Under the pieces are notes generated by a model, which saw nothing but the letters and a program-made list of their open reading frames with translations, had not been told where the DNA came from and did no database searches. A stretch of 64,000 nt of DNA from Flavobacterium sp. (GTDB lineage: Bacteria; Bacteroidota; Bacteroidia; Flavobacteriales; Flavobacteriaceae): the NCBI RefSeq assembly GCF_039595935.1, contig NZ_JBCNKR010000006.1:248001-312000 (forward strand), given 5' to 3'. The position numbers were made by a program, and so were the translations under genes. This document shows, piece by piece, positions 34,284 to 43,640 of this stretch (positions within the stretch are counted from its first letter, which is position 1; each line of letters begins with the position of its first letter).

Positions 34284-35855
34284 TTACTGTTTTACAAATC
34301 TAAACATATAAACGTCATTTTCGTTAATTGCAATTTCTCTGTTGAATGTTCCTTTTGCGTCGATTTTTATTTTTTCTGATGAAAGAAGACAATTACTATT
34401 TTTTTCTTTGAGCAGTTTTACCTGTTCTTTACTCAATTGTTTCGGGCTTTTCATTTCCAGATAATCGGCATAAACATCGTGTGTTTTATAACCAACTTTG
34501 TAGATTTCTAAATCGTATTTTCCTTTTGCTAAATTGTCTAATTCGATTTTTACAATTCCTTTTGATTTCGAAGGCAAATCCTGAAGATAATAGGTTTGAT
34601 TTAAAACTTTATCGCCCGGATGTGTATTGGTAAAATCCCAAAATAAAAGCTGAACATCGCCTTTTTTATTTTTGGTTATCCACGAATTTTTATCGGTATT
34701 TTGAAGTTCTGTTTCTCCCAGTTTATTCATTAAATAATACGAGAAATAAGCCGGCTTTTTAATTCCCTGCGTATTTAACAATCCGAAACCGCCGTGAAAA
34801 GGGGTAAATCTTGGTCCGGCTTCTTCAAAAATATCGGTGAAAACCCAATACGACATGGAGTTTGCCGCATTGCCGACTTGTTTTATTTTCTGCAAAATAT
34901 ACGCCGCCGAATGGTAACTGTCGTGAATTGGATCTGCCGGAGTATACGATGTGCTCCATTCTGTATAATGCAATTCTAAATTTGGTTTTGCCGAAGCTGT
35001 AATTTGTTTTCTTGAATTTAAAATATCGCCGCTTACACTGAATTCATCCTGACTTAAAATTGTTCCCGATGTTCCGAATTCATCCAGATATCCGTGTTTT
35101 ACTCCGTAAGTATGAGTTGAAACAAAATCCATCGGAACGTTATTTTTTGCACAAAAATCTATTGTTTCAGGAACCCATGCCGCGCCCGCCGTTGCAGGTC
35201 CGCCAACTTTGTAATCTGGATTTACGCTTTTTACAGCACGTGCGCTATATTCATATAATTTGAAATAATCTGCCTGAGTTCCTGTCCAAAAACCCGGAGA
35301 TAAATTGGGTTCATTCCAAACTTCAAAATACCATGTTTTTACTTCTTTTGCTCCGTATCTTTCAGTAAAATGCTGAGCTAAATTTTTAATTAAATTTTCC
35401 CATTTTTTATAATCTTTTGGAGGCGTTACATTTCCTTTCCACCAAAAAATAGTTTCTTTTCCGCTTGCTAAAGCATTCGGCATAAAACCTAATTCTACAA
35501 ATGGTTTCATTTTCAGACTTACAATATAATCAAATAAAACGTCAACATATTGATAGTTATACTCGGGATTTCCTTTTTCGTCTTCGCGATAAACCGCCAT
35601 GTCATCGGTTAGTAAACCATGCATTCGGATATATTTAAAATCGCATTCTTTTTTTACCAATGCCAGTTGTTCCTGCCACTCGGCGCGAAGGCCTTCGTTT
35701 GCTCTTCCGGCGCCAATGCATTCTTTAAACATGGTGTTTAGTTTTCCTCCTTCTTTTCTGTAATCGACTTTTATAATTCGGTTTTCAGCATTGTTATTTT
35801 GTCCAATAATTTGGATTGAATGAATTAAAACTATTGCTATTAAAAGTTTTTTCAT
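34284..35855 (-). CDS. GH39 beta-xylosidase-like glycosidase
   Basis: 523 residues with a signal peptide. The fold is a (beta/alpha)8 barrel with GH39 marks: LNTMFKECIGAGRANEGLRA, the acid/base Glu in WYFEVWNEPNLSPGFWTG, SYWVFTDIFEEAGPRFTPFH, and the nucleophile Glu in LELHYTEWSTSYTPAD. A C-terminal beta sandwich closes it. GH39 enzymes are retaining beta-xylosidases or alpha-iduronidase-like enzymes; xylosidase fits the setting best. A beta-linked xylose occurs only on certain xyloglucans, so the substrate is an open point. Next in the operon is GH3 after 38 bases. Confidence 0.88.
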   Translation of the reverse strand: MKKLLIAIVLIHSIQIIGQNNNAENRIIKVDYRKEGGKLNTMFKECIGAGRANEGLRAEWQEQLALVKKECDFKYIRMHGLLTDDMAVYREDEKGNPEYNYQYVDVLFDYIVSLKMKPFVELGFMPNALASGKETIFWWKGNVTPPKDYKKWENLIKNLAQHFTERYGAKEVKTWYFEVWNEPNLSPGFWTGTQADYFKLYEYSARAVKSVNPDYKVGGPATAGAAWVPETIDFCAKNNVPMDFVSTHTYGVKHGYLDEFGTSGTILSQDEFSVSGDILNSRKQITASAKPNLELHYTEWSTSYTPADPIHDSYHSAAYILQKIKQVGNAANSMSYWVFTDIFEEAGPRFTPFHGGFGLLNTQGIKKPAYFSYYLMNKLGETELQNTDKNSWITKNKKGDVQLLFWDFTNTHPGDKVLNQTYYLQDLPSKSKGIVKIELDNLAKGKYDLEIYKVGYKTHDVYADYLEMKSPKQLSKEQVKLLKEKNSNCLLSSEKIKIDAKGTFNREIAINENDVYMFRFVKQ

Positions 35856-36222
35856 TTGGAAATGGTTTTATTTATTTTTTTGCCACAGATTAAAAGGATT
35901 CTAAAGGTTTTTTTCTTTTTTTTACTCTCGCAGATTTAACAGATAACGCAGATTTAAATCATTTTAAACTGTGTGTATATTTTATTTACACAGAATTAGA
36001 ATAAAAAATCTGCGTTATCTGCTAAATCTGCGAGAACATAAAAATCTTTTTAATCTTTTTAATCTGTAGCTAAATGTTTTATTTTCTAACTATATGTTAG
36101 ACGCACTGCAGTGCGTCTCTACAAATTGCTTTGCGGATATCGTTGTGTTGAGTAAACCCGACAGGTTTTTAAAACCTGTCGGGTTTAACGTCTAACTTTT
36201 AACATTTAACTTCTAACCCAAA
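35856..36222. repeat. Repeat-filled spacer between GH97 and GH39
   Basis: 367 bases without a gene. A large hairpin has arms 35927-35955 and 36006-36034 (29 bp, one mismatch) around CGCAGATTTAACAGATAACG, extended outward by AGATTAAAAGGATT-like arms. A perfect palindrome of 20 bases, AGACGCACTGCAGTGCGTCT, sits at 36099-36118. A 15-bp stem of the AAACCCGACAGGTTT type sits at 36154-36186. Confidence 0.8.
36154..36186. terminator. Hairpin of the AAACCCGACAGGTTT repeat type after GH97
   Basis: A perfect 15-bp stem with a three-base loop and flanking A/T. It is a second copy of the hairpin at 25610-25642. It may attenuate transcription of the downstream genes rather than end it. Confidence 0.5.
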
Positions 36223-38235
36223 TTACAATTTTTTAAATCGAATTGCTGTTCCGCCAGCTCCGCCTAATTTTATTTTTAGTGAATCGGAAGCTTTTACTGT
36301 TTTCTTTGAAATTGCAACTGCTTCTGGATTGTGTTTTTGATCTGTTCCTTCGGCATCGGCATAAATTTGTGCTTCGTACGTGGCGTTTTTATCTAAAAAT
36401 GAAAGTGAAATTTCCAATTCTCTTGGGTTTTCATTTGTGATACTTCCCAAAAACCAATCGGCGCTGTTTCTGTCTTTACGTGCTGTTGTGATGTATTGAC
36501 CAATTTCTCCATTTAAAACTTTTGTGTCTTCCCAATCTGTCGGAACATCTTTTAGGAATTGTAAAGCTGGTTTTCCTTCGTAGTTTTCAGGAAGATCAGC
36601 AAGCATTTGAATTGGAGAATATGTGGTTACATAAATTGCCAATTGCTGTCCAACTGTTCCCTGAATTCTTTTTCCCGGATAACCTTGTTTTACCTCAACA
36701 TCAAAAATTCCAGGCGTGAAATCCATTGGCCCAGAAAGTAATCTTGTAAACGGAATAATACTTAAATGATTCGGCGGATTTCCTTCGCTCCATGCATTGT
36801 ATTCTTGTCCGCGTGCTGCTTCTCTCGAAACCATGTTTGGAAAAGTTCTTCTTTCTCCGGTATCTTTTATGGATTCGTGGTATAAAACGGCTAAATCATA
36901 TTGTGCTGCTTTTTCTAAAATATATCTGAAATAATTTACTCCAAACTGCCCAAAATGCATTTGTTTCATATTTAATTTAGAACCCACGTGACCAATTTTT
37001 ACGGTATGAATTCCGAGTTTTTTGTATAAAGCAAAACCTTCGTCAACTTGTTTTAGGTAATTAATCAGGTTTGAACCTGTTTCATGATAACCGATTAATT
37101 CGATGTTCTTTTTCTTGCCATATTCAACTACTTTTTCTAAATCGAAATTGTCGGCATTTTGAGTAAAACTGAACATGTGCATTCTGTTTTCATACCAGCC
37201 CGGCGTCCAGCCTTTGTTCCAGCCTTCGATCAATAAATGATGAAAACCTTCTTTTGCCGTAAAATCAATATATTCTTCGGCGTGTTTTGTGGTTGCGCCT
37301 TGTTTATCGCTTTCCCAAAAAGTATATTTTCCAATGTGCATTCCCCACCAAATTCCTAAATATTTATAAGGTTTGAAATAGCTGTTTGTGTTTTTTAATT
37401 TGTTTGGTTCGTTCAGATTTAAAATCAAATAAGACATAATTAAATCTGCTGGTTTTTCACCAATTTGAATTGTTCTCCAAGAAGATGTGAAAGTATCTTT
37501 TACACGAACTTTAACACCATCCGCCCACGGAACTAAATCTGTTTTCAATTGTGTGCCTTCATTATTTACCAAAGTTGTACTGGCGTAATCGATCAAATTT
37601 GCTTCGTGAAAACTCAAGGCTAATCCGCTTTTACTTTCGATTGTAAGCGGAGTTAAAACTGTATCCAAAGTACTTACCGGAGAATCTTTAAAAAGATATT
37701 CGTCACGGTTTTCTCTGTTTGCAGGAATCCACCATGCTTTTCCGTCTTCTTTTAAATTAAAAGTCGTTTTTTCATCCATAATGAAAATACTGTCTTTTAC
37801 ATTTTGTTTTGGATACACATATCGAAAGGCAACTCCGTCATCGAAAGCGCGAAACTGAATTTCTAACTTTCTCTTATTTCCGCTTTTTTGCTGTAATTCT
37901 ACCGAAAGCTGATTGTAGTGATTTCTAATGTTTTTCTTTTCTCCCCAAACTTGTTCCCAAGTTTCATCAAAAGTGGATTTTTTTACATTTTTGATTTCGA
38001 AATTGGTACTAAAATCTTCATTTCCTTTCAATAAAAATCCTAAATCCGATGGTGTGATTATTTCCGTTTTTCCGTGTGAAACGGAGTATTTTGGAGCATT
38101 TTTTACAAGCTCAAATTTGATTTTATTTTGTCCGTTTGGCGAAGCTAGTTCGTAAGCGTTTTTTGCTTTTTGGCTGTAGCCAATGGAAACTGAAAGCAAT
38201 AAAGCGGGAAGAATGAGGTGTTTTTTCATGGTCAT
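36223..38235 (-). CDS. GH97 glycoside hydrolase (alpha-glucosidase or alpha-galactosidase)
   Basis: 668 or 670 residues; ATG codons at 38235 and 38229 are both possible. A signal peptide ends near GYSQ. The N-terminal super-sandwich domain is followed by a barrel with LGIWWGMHIGKYTFWESDKQ, HHLLIEGWNKGWTPGW, AVLYHESIKDTGERRTFPNM and REAARGQEYNAWSEGNPPNH. The Glu of YHES and the Glu of GQEY lie where inverting GH97 enzymes such as SusB carry their catalytic bases, so an inverting alpha-glucosidase type is favoured. GH97 is not a core xyloglucan enzyme. A role on another linkage of the same plant polymer, or on contaminating alpha-glucan, is possible. Confidence 0.85.
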   Translation of the reverse strand: MTMKKHLILPALLLSVSIGYSQKAKNAYELASPNGQNKIKFELVKNAPKYSVSHGKTEIITPSDLGFLLKGNEDFSTNFEIKNVKKSTFDETWEQVWGEKKNIRNHYNQLSVELQQKSGNKRKLEIQFRAFDDGVAFRYVYPKQNVKDSIFIMDEKTTFNLKEDGKAWWIPANRENRDEYLFKDSPVSTLDTVLTPLTIESKSGLALSFHEANLIDYASTTLVNNEGTQLKTDLVPWADGVKVRVKDTFTSSWRTIQIGEKPADLIMSYLILNLNEPNKLKNTNSYFKPYKYLGIWWGMHIGKYTFWESDKQGATTKHAEEYIDFTAKEGFHHLLIEGWNKGWTPGWYENRMHMFSFTQNADNFDLEKVVEYGKKKNIELIGYHETGSNLINYLKQVDEGFALYKKLGIHTVKIGHVGSKLNMKQMHFGQFGVNYFRYILEKAAQYDLAVLYHESIKDTGERRTFPNMVSREAARGQEYNAWSEGNPPNHLSIIPFTRLLSGPMDFTPGIFDVEVKQGYPGKRIQGTVGQQLAIYVTTYSPIQMLADLPENYEGKPALQFLKDVPTDWEDTKVLNGEIGQYITTARKDRNSADWFLGSITNENPRELEISLSFLDKNATYEAQIYADAEGTDQKHNPEAVAISKKTVKASDSLKIKLGGAGGTAIRFKKL

Positions 38236-38341
38236 TTTCTTAATTCATTTTTTAATAAATCGGGCATCGGCAGGGCTTTCGCCCGATTTAGAAACTCAAC
38301 AAAAACTTATTTTTATCCTTAGTTGGGATTTGTTTTTTTAG

Positions 38342-38519
38342 GCCACAGATTGCACAGATTAAAAGGATTTTTTTTTAAATTCTTTGTCTGTTTTTGTTCT
38401 CGCAGATTTTGCAGATTGAGCCGATTTTATTTTTTTATTGATTTAAAAGATAAAAAAAATCTGCATGATCTGCTAAATCTGCGAGAGTAATAATCCTTTT
38501 AATCTGTGCAATCTGTGGC
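38342..38519. repeat. 178-bp inverted repeat between GH31 and GH97
   Basis: Exact 28-bp arms at 38342-38369 and 38492-38519 (core CACAGATTAAAAGGATT). A second, inner pair is built from TCTCGCAGATTT-like sequence at about 38397-38430 and 38453-38487. Related to the repeat at 35882-36070. Confidence 0.85.
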
Positions 38520-38527
38520 ATATATCT

Positions 38528-40927
38528 TTATTTTATCCACTCTGTTTTAAAAGTGGTTTTTCCTTTTAATGGATTTGCTGTTACGTCGAACTTGTTTCCG
38601 TTTTTGGTCACTTTTATTTCCTGAACTGCGGTATCATTTGGTAAAAAAACTTTGGCTGTCGCCGAAGTGGTTTTATCACTTGCATAAACTTTCAACGTCA
38701 ATTTACTCCAATCCATATCTTTTGTAGACTGTGCTAAACCGATGTGTGGCAATGCAGTTCCGTCTTTTACCAAAACTACAATTGGCACTTCACCCGCTTT
38801 GATTTTATGCCATCCTGATTGATATACTTTTTTAGTTTGATAATCAATCCAGGTTCCTTCCGGAAGATAAACATCTCTTTCTGTAACTTCTTCAAAAAGC
38901 GGTGCAACCAAAATACTTGATCCGAATAAATATTCATTATCTACTAACCAAGCTCCCGGATCATTTGGATATTCTACAAATAAAGCACGCATCATTGGTA
39001 AACCTTTTTGTGAACTTTCTTTTGCCTGAGCGTAGATATATGGCATTAATTCATAACGCATATTATCGGCTTTTCTAAATCCTTCCAAGAAATCTTTGCT
39101 GTATAACCAAGGTTCGCGCGGAGGCTCGCCGTGGCTTCTTACATGCGAAGTAAACATTCCGAATGGCGCCCATCTTCTGTATAAATTCTCAGGAGATTTT
39201 GTTGCAAATCCTCCAACATCATGACTCCAGAAACTGAATCCGCTTAAGCCTAATGAAAGTCCGCCGCGTAATTCTGCCGACATCGCTCCGTTTGAAGTTT
39301 CGGCGTCTCCGCCCCAATGCAACGGATAACGTTGACTTCCTGCCCAAGTACTTCTTGCCCAGATTAAAGTGTATCCTTTTTCTTTTTGAGTAATTTCGGC
39401 GACAGCCTTATTATATCGTAACGGATATAAATTATGTTCATAAAAACCTGTTCTTCCAGAATGATAAATTCCGTCTGGTGGAGCAGCTTCTCCAAAATCA
39501 ACTTTGAAAACTGAAACGCCTTCATCGAATAATTTTTTCAATTTTCCTTGGTACCAAGAAACTGTTTCCGGATTTGAGAAATCTAAAACAGCATCTTCAT
39601 ACGGAAGATTTCCTTTTCGGTCTCTTACCGCAAGATTTTTGTCCATAATTTCAGGAAACAAAGTATTCTTTGGTGTGAAATAGGGTAATTGCCATAAACA
39701 CACATGGAAACCATCTTCTTTTAAATCTGACATCATTTTTTTAGCATCTGGGAAACGAGATTTGGCAAACTCGTAATTGTTTCTCCAGTCTACATCAAAC
39801 CAGCCTGTATCGTAGTGAATTACATCGGTTGGGATTTTGTATTTACGCAAATCTCTTGCTACATCACGACCTTCTTTTTCTGTAAAATAAGTAATTCTGC
39901 TCATCCAGAAACCGAATGACCAAAGCGGCGGCATGGCGGCTTTTCCAGTTAAATTCGTGTATTGATCTAAAATGTCTTTCGGTTCTCCAATGAAGAAAAA
40001 TAAATCGGCTTCGTCATCGCCAATGTACATTTCGTTGGCACTTCCAAAATATTTTCCAAAGTCAACTGTAATTGGTGTTGAATGATGCATGAAAACTCCG
40101 TAACCGCGGCTGCTCATGTAAAACGGAATTGGTTTGTACATGGTTTCATTTTGGATTCCGTTTGCATCATCCGTCCATAAAACTACTTTTTGTCCGCGTT
40201 TGTTAAATTGTGTGAATGATTCTCCGCAGCCAAATATTTTTTCGTCTGGTTCTAAGCTGAAAGCCGCGCCCATACTTCTTGAATAATCGCTGTTTCTGCG
40301 AACATAAGAGAACGGAAGTGTTGGTGTATAAGAGTTTTTAAAATCGGTATCATGAAGTGTACTTGTCAGCAATTTTCCATTTTCATCGTAGATTTTTACA
40401 TGCCACGGTTTTGTCAAAATTTCAACTTTCCCGTGTTTGCTTGTATAACTGTGACCGCCTTCAATTTTAGAATATTTCCATAATTCAGGATGATTTGGCG
40501 CAACGCCGTCAACTAACATTAAAGATTCTTTTTGTGGATGAAATTGCGGTCCTGAAGTTGTTTTTATTCTGATGGTTCTATCTGAAACAAATTGAATTTC
40601 GAACGGCAAAACTGGTGATTCTTCATATTCTGTTGTTGGAAATTCGTTTGCTTTTTCAACGTCTGGTTTCATCATCATGTTGTTGAAAGCCTGACGTGTT
40701 TTATAATTGTATCTTAGATATTTAATTGTTCCTTTTCCCGTTGCAGGATCAAAAGAAGCTAATTCATCGGCAAAATAAAAAGTGTTCAGGTAATTCTGAA
40801 AATCTTTGCTGATGTCAATTGGTGCGTTTAACACATCTGCATTTTGGATTTGTGCCGATGCTTTTGGCGAAAGCAGCAATCCAAACATAAGGACTGAAAA
40901 CAAAGTGGTTAGTTGTGAGTTTTTCAT
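38528..40927 (-). CDS. GH31 alpha-xylosidase
   Basis: 799 residues from the ATG at 40927; a longer frame would start with TTG inside the upstream inverted repeat. A signal peptide ends near ASAQ. The family core shows MPPLWSFGFWMSRITYFTEK, DVIHYDTGWFDVDWRNNYEF, SVFKVDFGEAAPPDG with the nucleophile Asp, WARSTWAGSQRYPLHWGGDA with the acid/base Asp in GGDAETS, and SFWSHDVGGFATKSPENLYR. The KVDFGE type belongs to the alpha-xylosidase branch (YicI-like). It removes the alpha-1,6 xylose at the non-reducing end of xyloglucan oligosaccharides, normally in the periplasm. Confidence 0.93.
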   Translation of the reverse strand: MKNSQLTTLFSVLMFGLLLSPKASAQIQNADVLNAPIDISKDFQNYLNTFYFADELASFDPATGKGTIKYLRYNYKTRQAFNNMMMKPDVEKANEFPTTEYEESPVLPFEIQFVSDRTIRIKTTSGPQFHPQKESLMLVDGVAPNHPELWKYSKIEGGHSYTSKHGKVEILTKPWHVKIYDENGKLLTSTLHDTDFKNSYTPTLPFSYVRRNSDYSRSMGAAFSLEPDEKIFGCGESFTQFNKRGQKVVLWTDDANGIQNETMYKPIPFYMSSRGYGVFMHHSTPITVDFGKYFGSANEMYIGDDEADLFFFIGEPKDILDQYTNLTGKAAMPPLWSFGFWMSRITYFTEKEGRDVARDLRKYKIPTDVIHYDTGWFDVDWRNNYEFAKSRFPDAKKMMSDLKEDGFHVCLWQLPYFTPKNTLFPEIMDKNLAVRDRKGNLPYEDAVLDFSNPETVSWYQGKLKKLFDEGVSVFKVDFGEAAPPDGIYHSGRTGFYEHNLYPLRYNKAVAEITQKEKGYTLIWARSTWAGSQRYPLHWGGDAETSNGAMSAELRGGLSLGLSGFSFWSHDVGGFATKSPENLYRRWAPFGMFTSHVRSHGEPPREPWLYSKDFLEGFRKADNMRYELMPYIYAQAKESSQKGLPMMRALFVEYPNDPGAWLVDNEYLFGSSILVAPLFEEVTERDVYLPEGTWIDYQTKKVYQSGWHKIKAGEVPIVVLVKDGTALPHIGLAQSTKDMDWSKLTLKVYASDKTTSATAKVFLPNDTAVQEIKVTKNGNKFDVTANPLKGKTTFKTEWIK

Positions 40928-40950
40928 TAGTTTAGTTTTTGTATTTCCTT

Positions 40951-41039
40951 CCTGCAAGGTTTTCAAAACCTTGTAGGTTTATATTTTTTCTTCTATTTAA
41001 AATCTCATTATACCTACAAGGTTTTGGAAACCTTGCAGG
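40951..41039. repeat. 28-bp inverted repeat between GH2 and GH31
   Basis: Arms 40951-40978 and 41012-41039 pair with one mismatch. Each arm is itself near-palindromic around AAGGTTTTCAAAACCTT, so several alternative hairpins are possible. Confidence 0.85.
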
Positions 41040-41059
41040 AATGTTGATGTTGCATTTTT

Positions 41060-43546
41060 TTATTCTGTTGTAATTACAATTGTTGCTGGTTTTAGTCCGT
41101 TTGCTTTTGCTGTTAATTCCAGTCTTCCTGTTTTATCTCCAGACTGAACGATTACTAAACATTTTCCTGCCAAAGCGGTATGTTTTGTTCCTTTATACGA
41201 TTCGTGACTTACCGGATTTCCGCTGCAAACTCCCACTATTTTTCCGTTTCCTGTTAATGAAAAATTGATTTCATTATTGGCATTTGGAACCAGAGTTTCT
41301 TTCTCATCTAAAATATCTACAGTAACAAACGACAAATCGTTTTTGTCTGCTTTTATTGTGCTTCTGTCGGCAGTCAGTTTTAATTGAGATGGATTTCCAG
41401 CTGTTTTAATTTCTTTTTCTAAAACCACTTTTCCGTTTTTACGAGAAACTGCTTTTAACGTTCCTGCCTGAAAAGGAATTCTCCACATTACGTGTAAATC
41501 GTCTCCTTTTTTGCTTCTCTTTCCAACTGATTTTCCGTTTACGAAAAGTTCAACCTCATCGGCTTTATTATAGTAAGCCCAAACGTCAACAGTTTGTCCT
41601 GATTTCCAATTCCAATGCGGGAAAATGTGAAGAACCGTTTTGTCTGTCCATTCGCTTTGATACATATAATACACATCTTTCGGGAAACCGGCTAAATCTA
41701 CAATTCCGAAATACGAACTTACCGACGGCCATTCGTACGGAGTTGGTTCTCCGATATAATCGAAACCTGTCCAGATGTACATTCCAGAAAGGAAATCGTG
41801 TTTTTTAATGACTTTCCAGGTTGCTTCGTGCGTTGAACCCCAAGGCGCCTGCACTTGGTCGTAAGCAGAAACCGTATTTCCGGGATTTCCTTCTGTAAAT
41901 TTAAGATCCCATCTTACGGGCCATTTTTTAATGGTATCTGAAACAGCATCATAATAACCACGTGTTTCTAAACCTGAAGTAGTTTCGGTTGCTATAAAAG
42001 GTGTGTTTGGGAAATTTTTTTGATGATATTCATATGTTTGATGCGCATAATTGTATCCGATTAAATCTAAAATTCCAGATTTTGCAATGGCATTAAACTG
42101 AACGTTCTTTTTTTCGAATTGCAATGTTACGGCATCAATATTCATATTTACCGGCGGATTCATCGCTGCCGTAAGTGGTCGGGTTTTATCAAAACTGCGT
42201 ACAATACCGGCTAGTTCTTTTGCAATTTCAACTCCGGTTTCATTCCATTGTTCGGGTATTTCATTTCCGATACTCCAAATAAAAATACTTGGGTGATTTC
42301 GGTCGCGGCGCAATTGATCAATTAAATCTTTTTTATGCCATTTATCCCAATCATTTGCGTAATCGTATTTGGTTTTGTTTTGTTTCCACATATCAAAAGC
42401 TTCATCCATAACAATGAAACCCATTTTATCGCATAAATCTAAAAGTTCAGGAGCGGGAGGATTGTGCGAAGTTCTGATTCCGTTTACGCCCATTTCTTTC
42501 AGAATTTCCAATTGACGTTCGATTGCCCGCGTGTTGATTGCAGAACCCAAAGGTCCTAAATCGTGATGCATACAGACTCCTTTTATTTTGACTTGCTTTC
42601 CATTCAAAATAAAACCTTTGTTCAAGTCAAATTTAAAATCTCTAATTCCGAAAGTGGTTTTGTATTGATCAATGATTTTATCGTCAAGCGAAATTTCGGT
42701 AACTGCTGTATACAATTCCGGATTTTCAACTGACCATAAAATTGGATTTTCAACTTCTGCCGCTTGATTCAGAATTTGATTTTCGTTGGCATTGATGGTT
42801 ATATCTTGAGTAACCGACGTTACTTTTTTATCTTCTTTAAAAATAGTGGTCGTTACCGTTGCTTTCTTGCTTTCTTTGTATTGATTTTTAATTGTTGTTT
42901 CAATACTTATAGAAGCTTTATCGGCCGTAACTTTTGGAGTTGTAATATAAGTTCCCCATTGTCCAACATGAAGTTTGTCTGTGGTTTCTAACCAAACATT
43001 TCTAAAAATTCCTGATCCGGAATACCAGCGTGAATTAGGTTGTTTTGAATTGTCAACCTTAACGATTATTTCGTTGGTTTTTTCTCCGTAATTTAAGTAT
43101 GGGGTAAGCTCATATTGAAAGCCAATATATCCGTTTGGACGTTTTCCTAAATGATGTCCGTTTATCCAGACTTCGCTGTTTTTATAAACGCCGTCGAAGG
43201 TTATTGATATAGTTTTATTTATATCTAAAGAATCTATTTTAAATATTTTTTTATACCATCCTAAACCTCCATTTAGCGAGCCGCCCCCATATCCTGCTGG
43301 GCTTTTCTCATCAAATTTACCTTCTATACTCCAATCATGCGGAACATCTAAAGTTCTCCATTTAGTTGAAGTGCCAATCGTATCTTTATCTGTTATACTA
43401 TCATTTAAATGAAAACTCCAATCGGCATTAAAAGAGATTTTTCGGTTTGCAAAAGCATCTTCTTTTTTACTGCAGGAACTTAATAAAAACATCGCAGAAA
43501 AAATCAATACGGAAATTCTGCTTAGATATTTAAATGTGGTTTTCAT
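41060..43546 (-). CDS. GH2 beta-galactosidase (lipoprotein)
   Basis: 828 residues. A lipoprotein signal ends in FLLSSCSKKED. A sugar-binding jelly roll comes first (WRTLDVPHDWSIEGKFDEKS), an immunoglobulin-like sandwich next, and the (beta/alpha)8 barrel last with KIKGVCMHHDLGPLGSAINT, GVNGIRTSHNPPAPELLDLC, IWSIGNEIPEQWNE (acid/base Glu) and PFIATETTSGLETRGYYD (nucleophile Glu). C-terminal DUF4982 and an Ig-like domain (VTVDILDEKETLVPNANNEI) follow. It should remove beta-linked galactose from xyloglucan side chains. It is the first enzyme gene after the SGBP gene. Confidence 0.92.
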   Translation of the reverse strand: MKTTFKYLSRISVLIFSAMFLLSSCSKKEDAFANRKISFNADWSFHLNDSITDKDTIGTSTKWRTLDVPHDWSIEGKFDEKSPAGYGGGSLNGGLGWYKKIFKIDSLDINKTISITFDGVYKNSEVWINGHHLGKRPNGYIGFQYELTPYLNYGEKTNEIIVKVDNSKQPNSRWYSGSGIFRNVWLETTDKLHVGQWGTYITTPKVTADKASISIETTIKNQYKESKKATVTTTIFKEDKKVTSVTQDITINANENQILNQAAEVENPILWSVENPELYTAVTEISLDDKIIDQYKTTFGIRDFKFDLNKGFILNGKQVKIKGVCMHHDLGPLGSAINTRAIERQLEILKEMGVNGIRTSHNPPAPELLDLCDKMGFIVMDEAFDMWKQNKTKYDYANDWDKWHKKDLIDQLRRDRNHPSIFIWSIGNEIPEQWNETGVEIAKELAGIVRSFDKTRPLTAAMNPPVNMNIDAVTLQFEKKNVQFNAIAKSGILDLIGYNYAHQTYEYHQKNFPNTPFIATETTSGLETRGYYDAVSDTIKKWPVRWDLKFTEGNPGNTVSAYDQVQAPWGSTHEATWKVIKKHDFLSGMYIWTGFDYIGEPTPYEWPSVSSYFGIVDLAGFPKDVYYMYQSEWTDKTVLHIFPHWNWKSGQTVDVWAYYNKADEVELFVNGKSVGKRSKKGDDLHVMWRIPFQAGTLKAVSRKNGKVVLEKEIKTAGNPSQLKLTADRSTIKADKNDLSFVTVDILDEKETLVPNANNEINFSLTGNGKIVGVCSGNPVSHESYKGTKHTALAGKCLVIVQSGDKTGRLELTAKANGLKPATIVITTE

Positions 43547-43640
43547 AGATAGTAGTTTTTGTGGTTTTTATAACAAATATAAACATACCGATAGGCATCT
43601 GTATCGATCACCTACCGGTAGTTTGGTTTTTTATAACAGG

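Noticed and set aside
35856..36222. A non-coding RNA gene or riboswitch in the GH97-GH39 spacer
   Set aside because: The structure is explained by three unrelated inverted repeats and no conserved aptamer was recognised.
40928..40966. A longer start for the GH31 gene
   Set aside because: It would use TTG, lies within the inverted repeat, and puts a charged, non-signal segment before a normal signal peptide.
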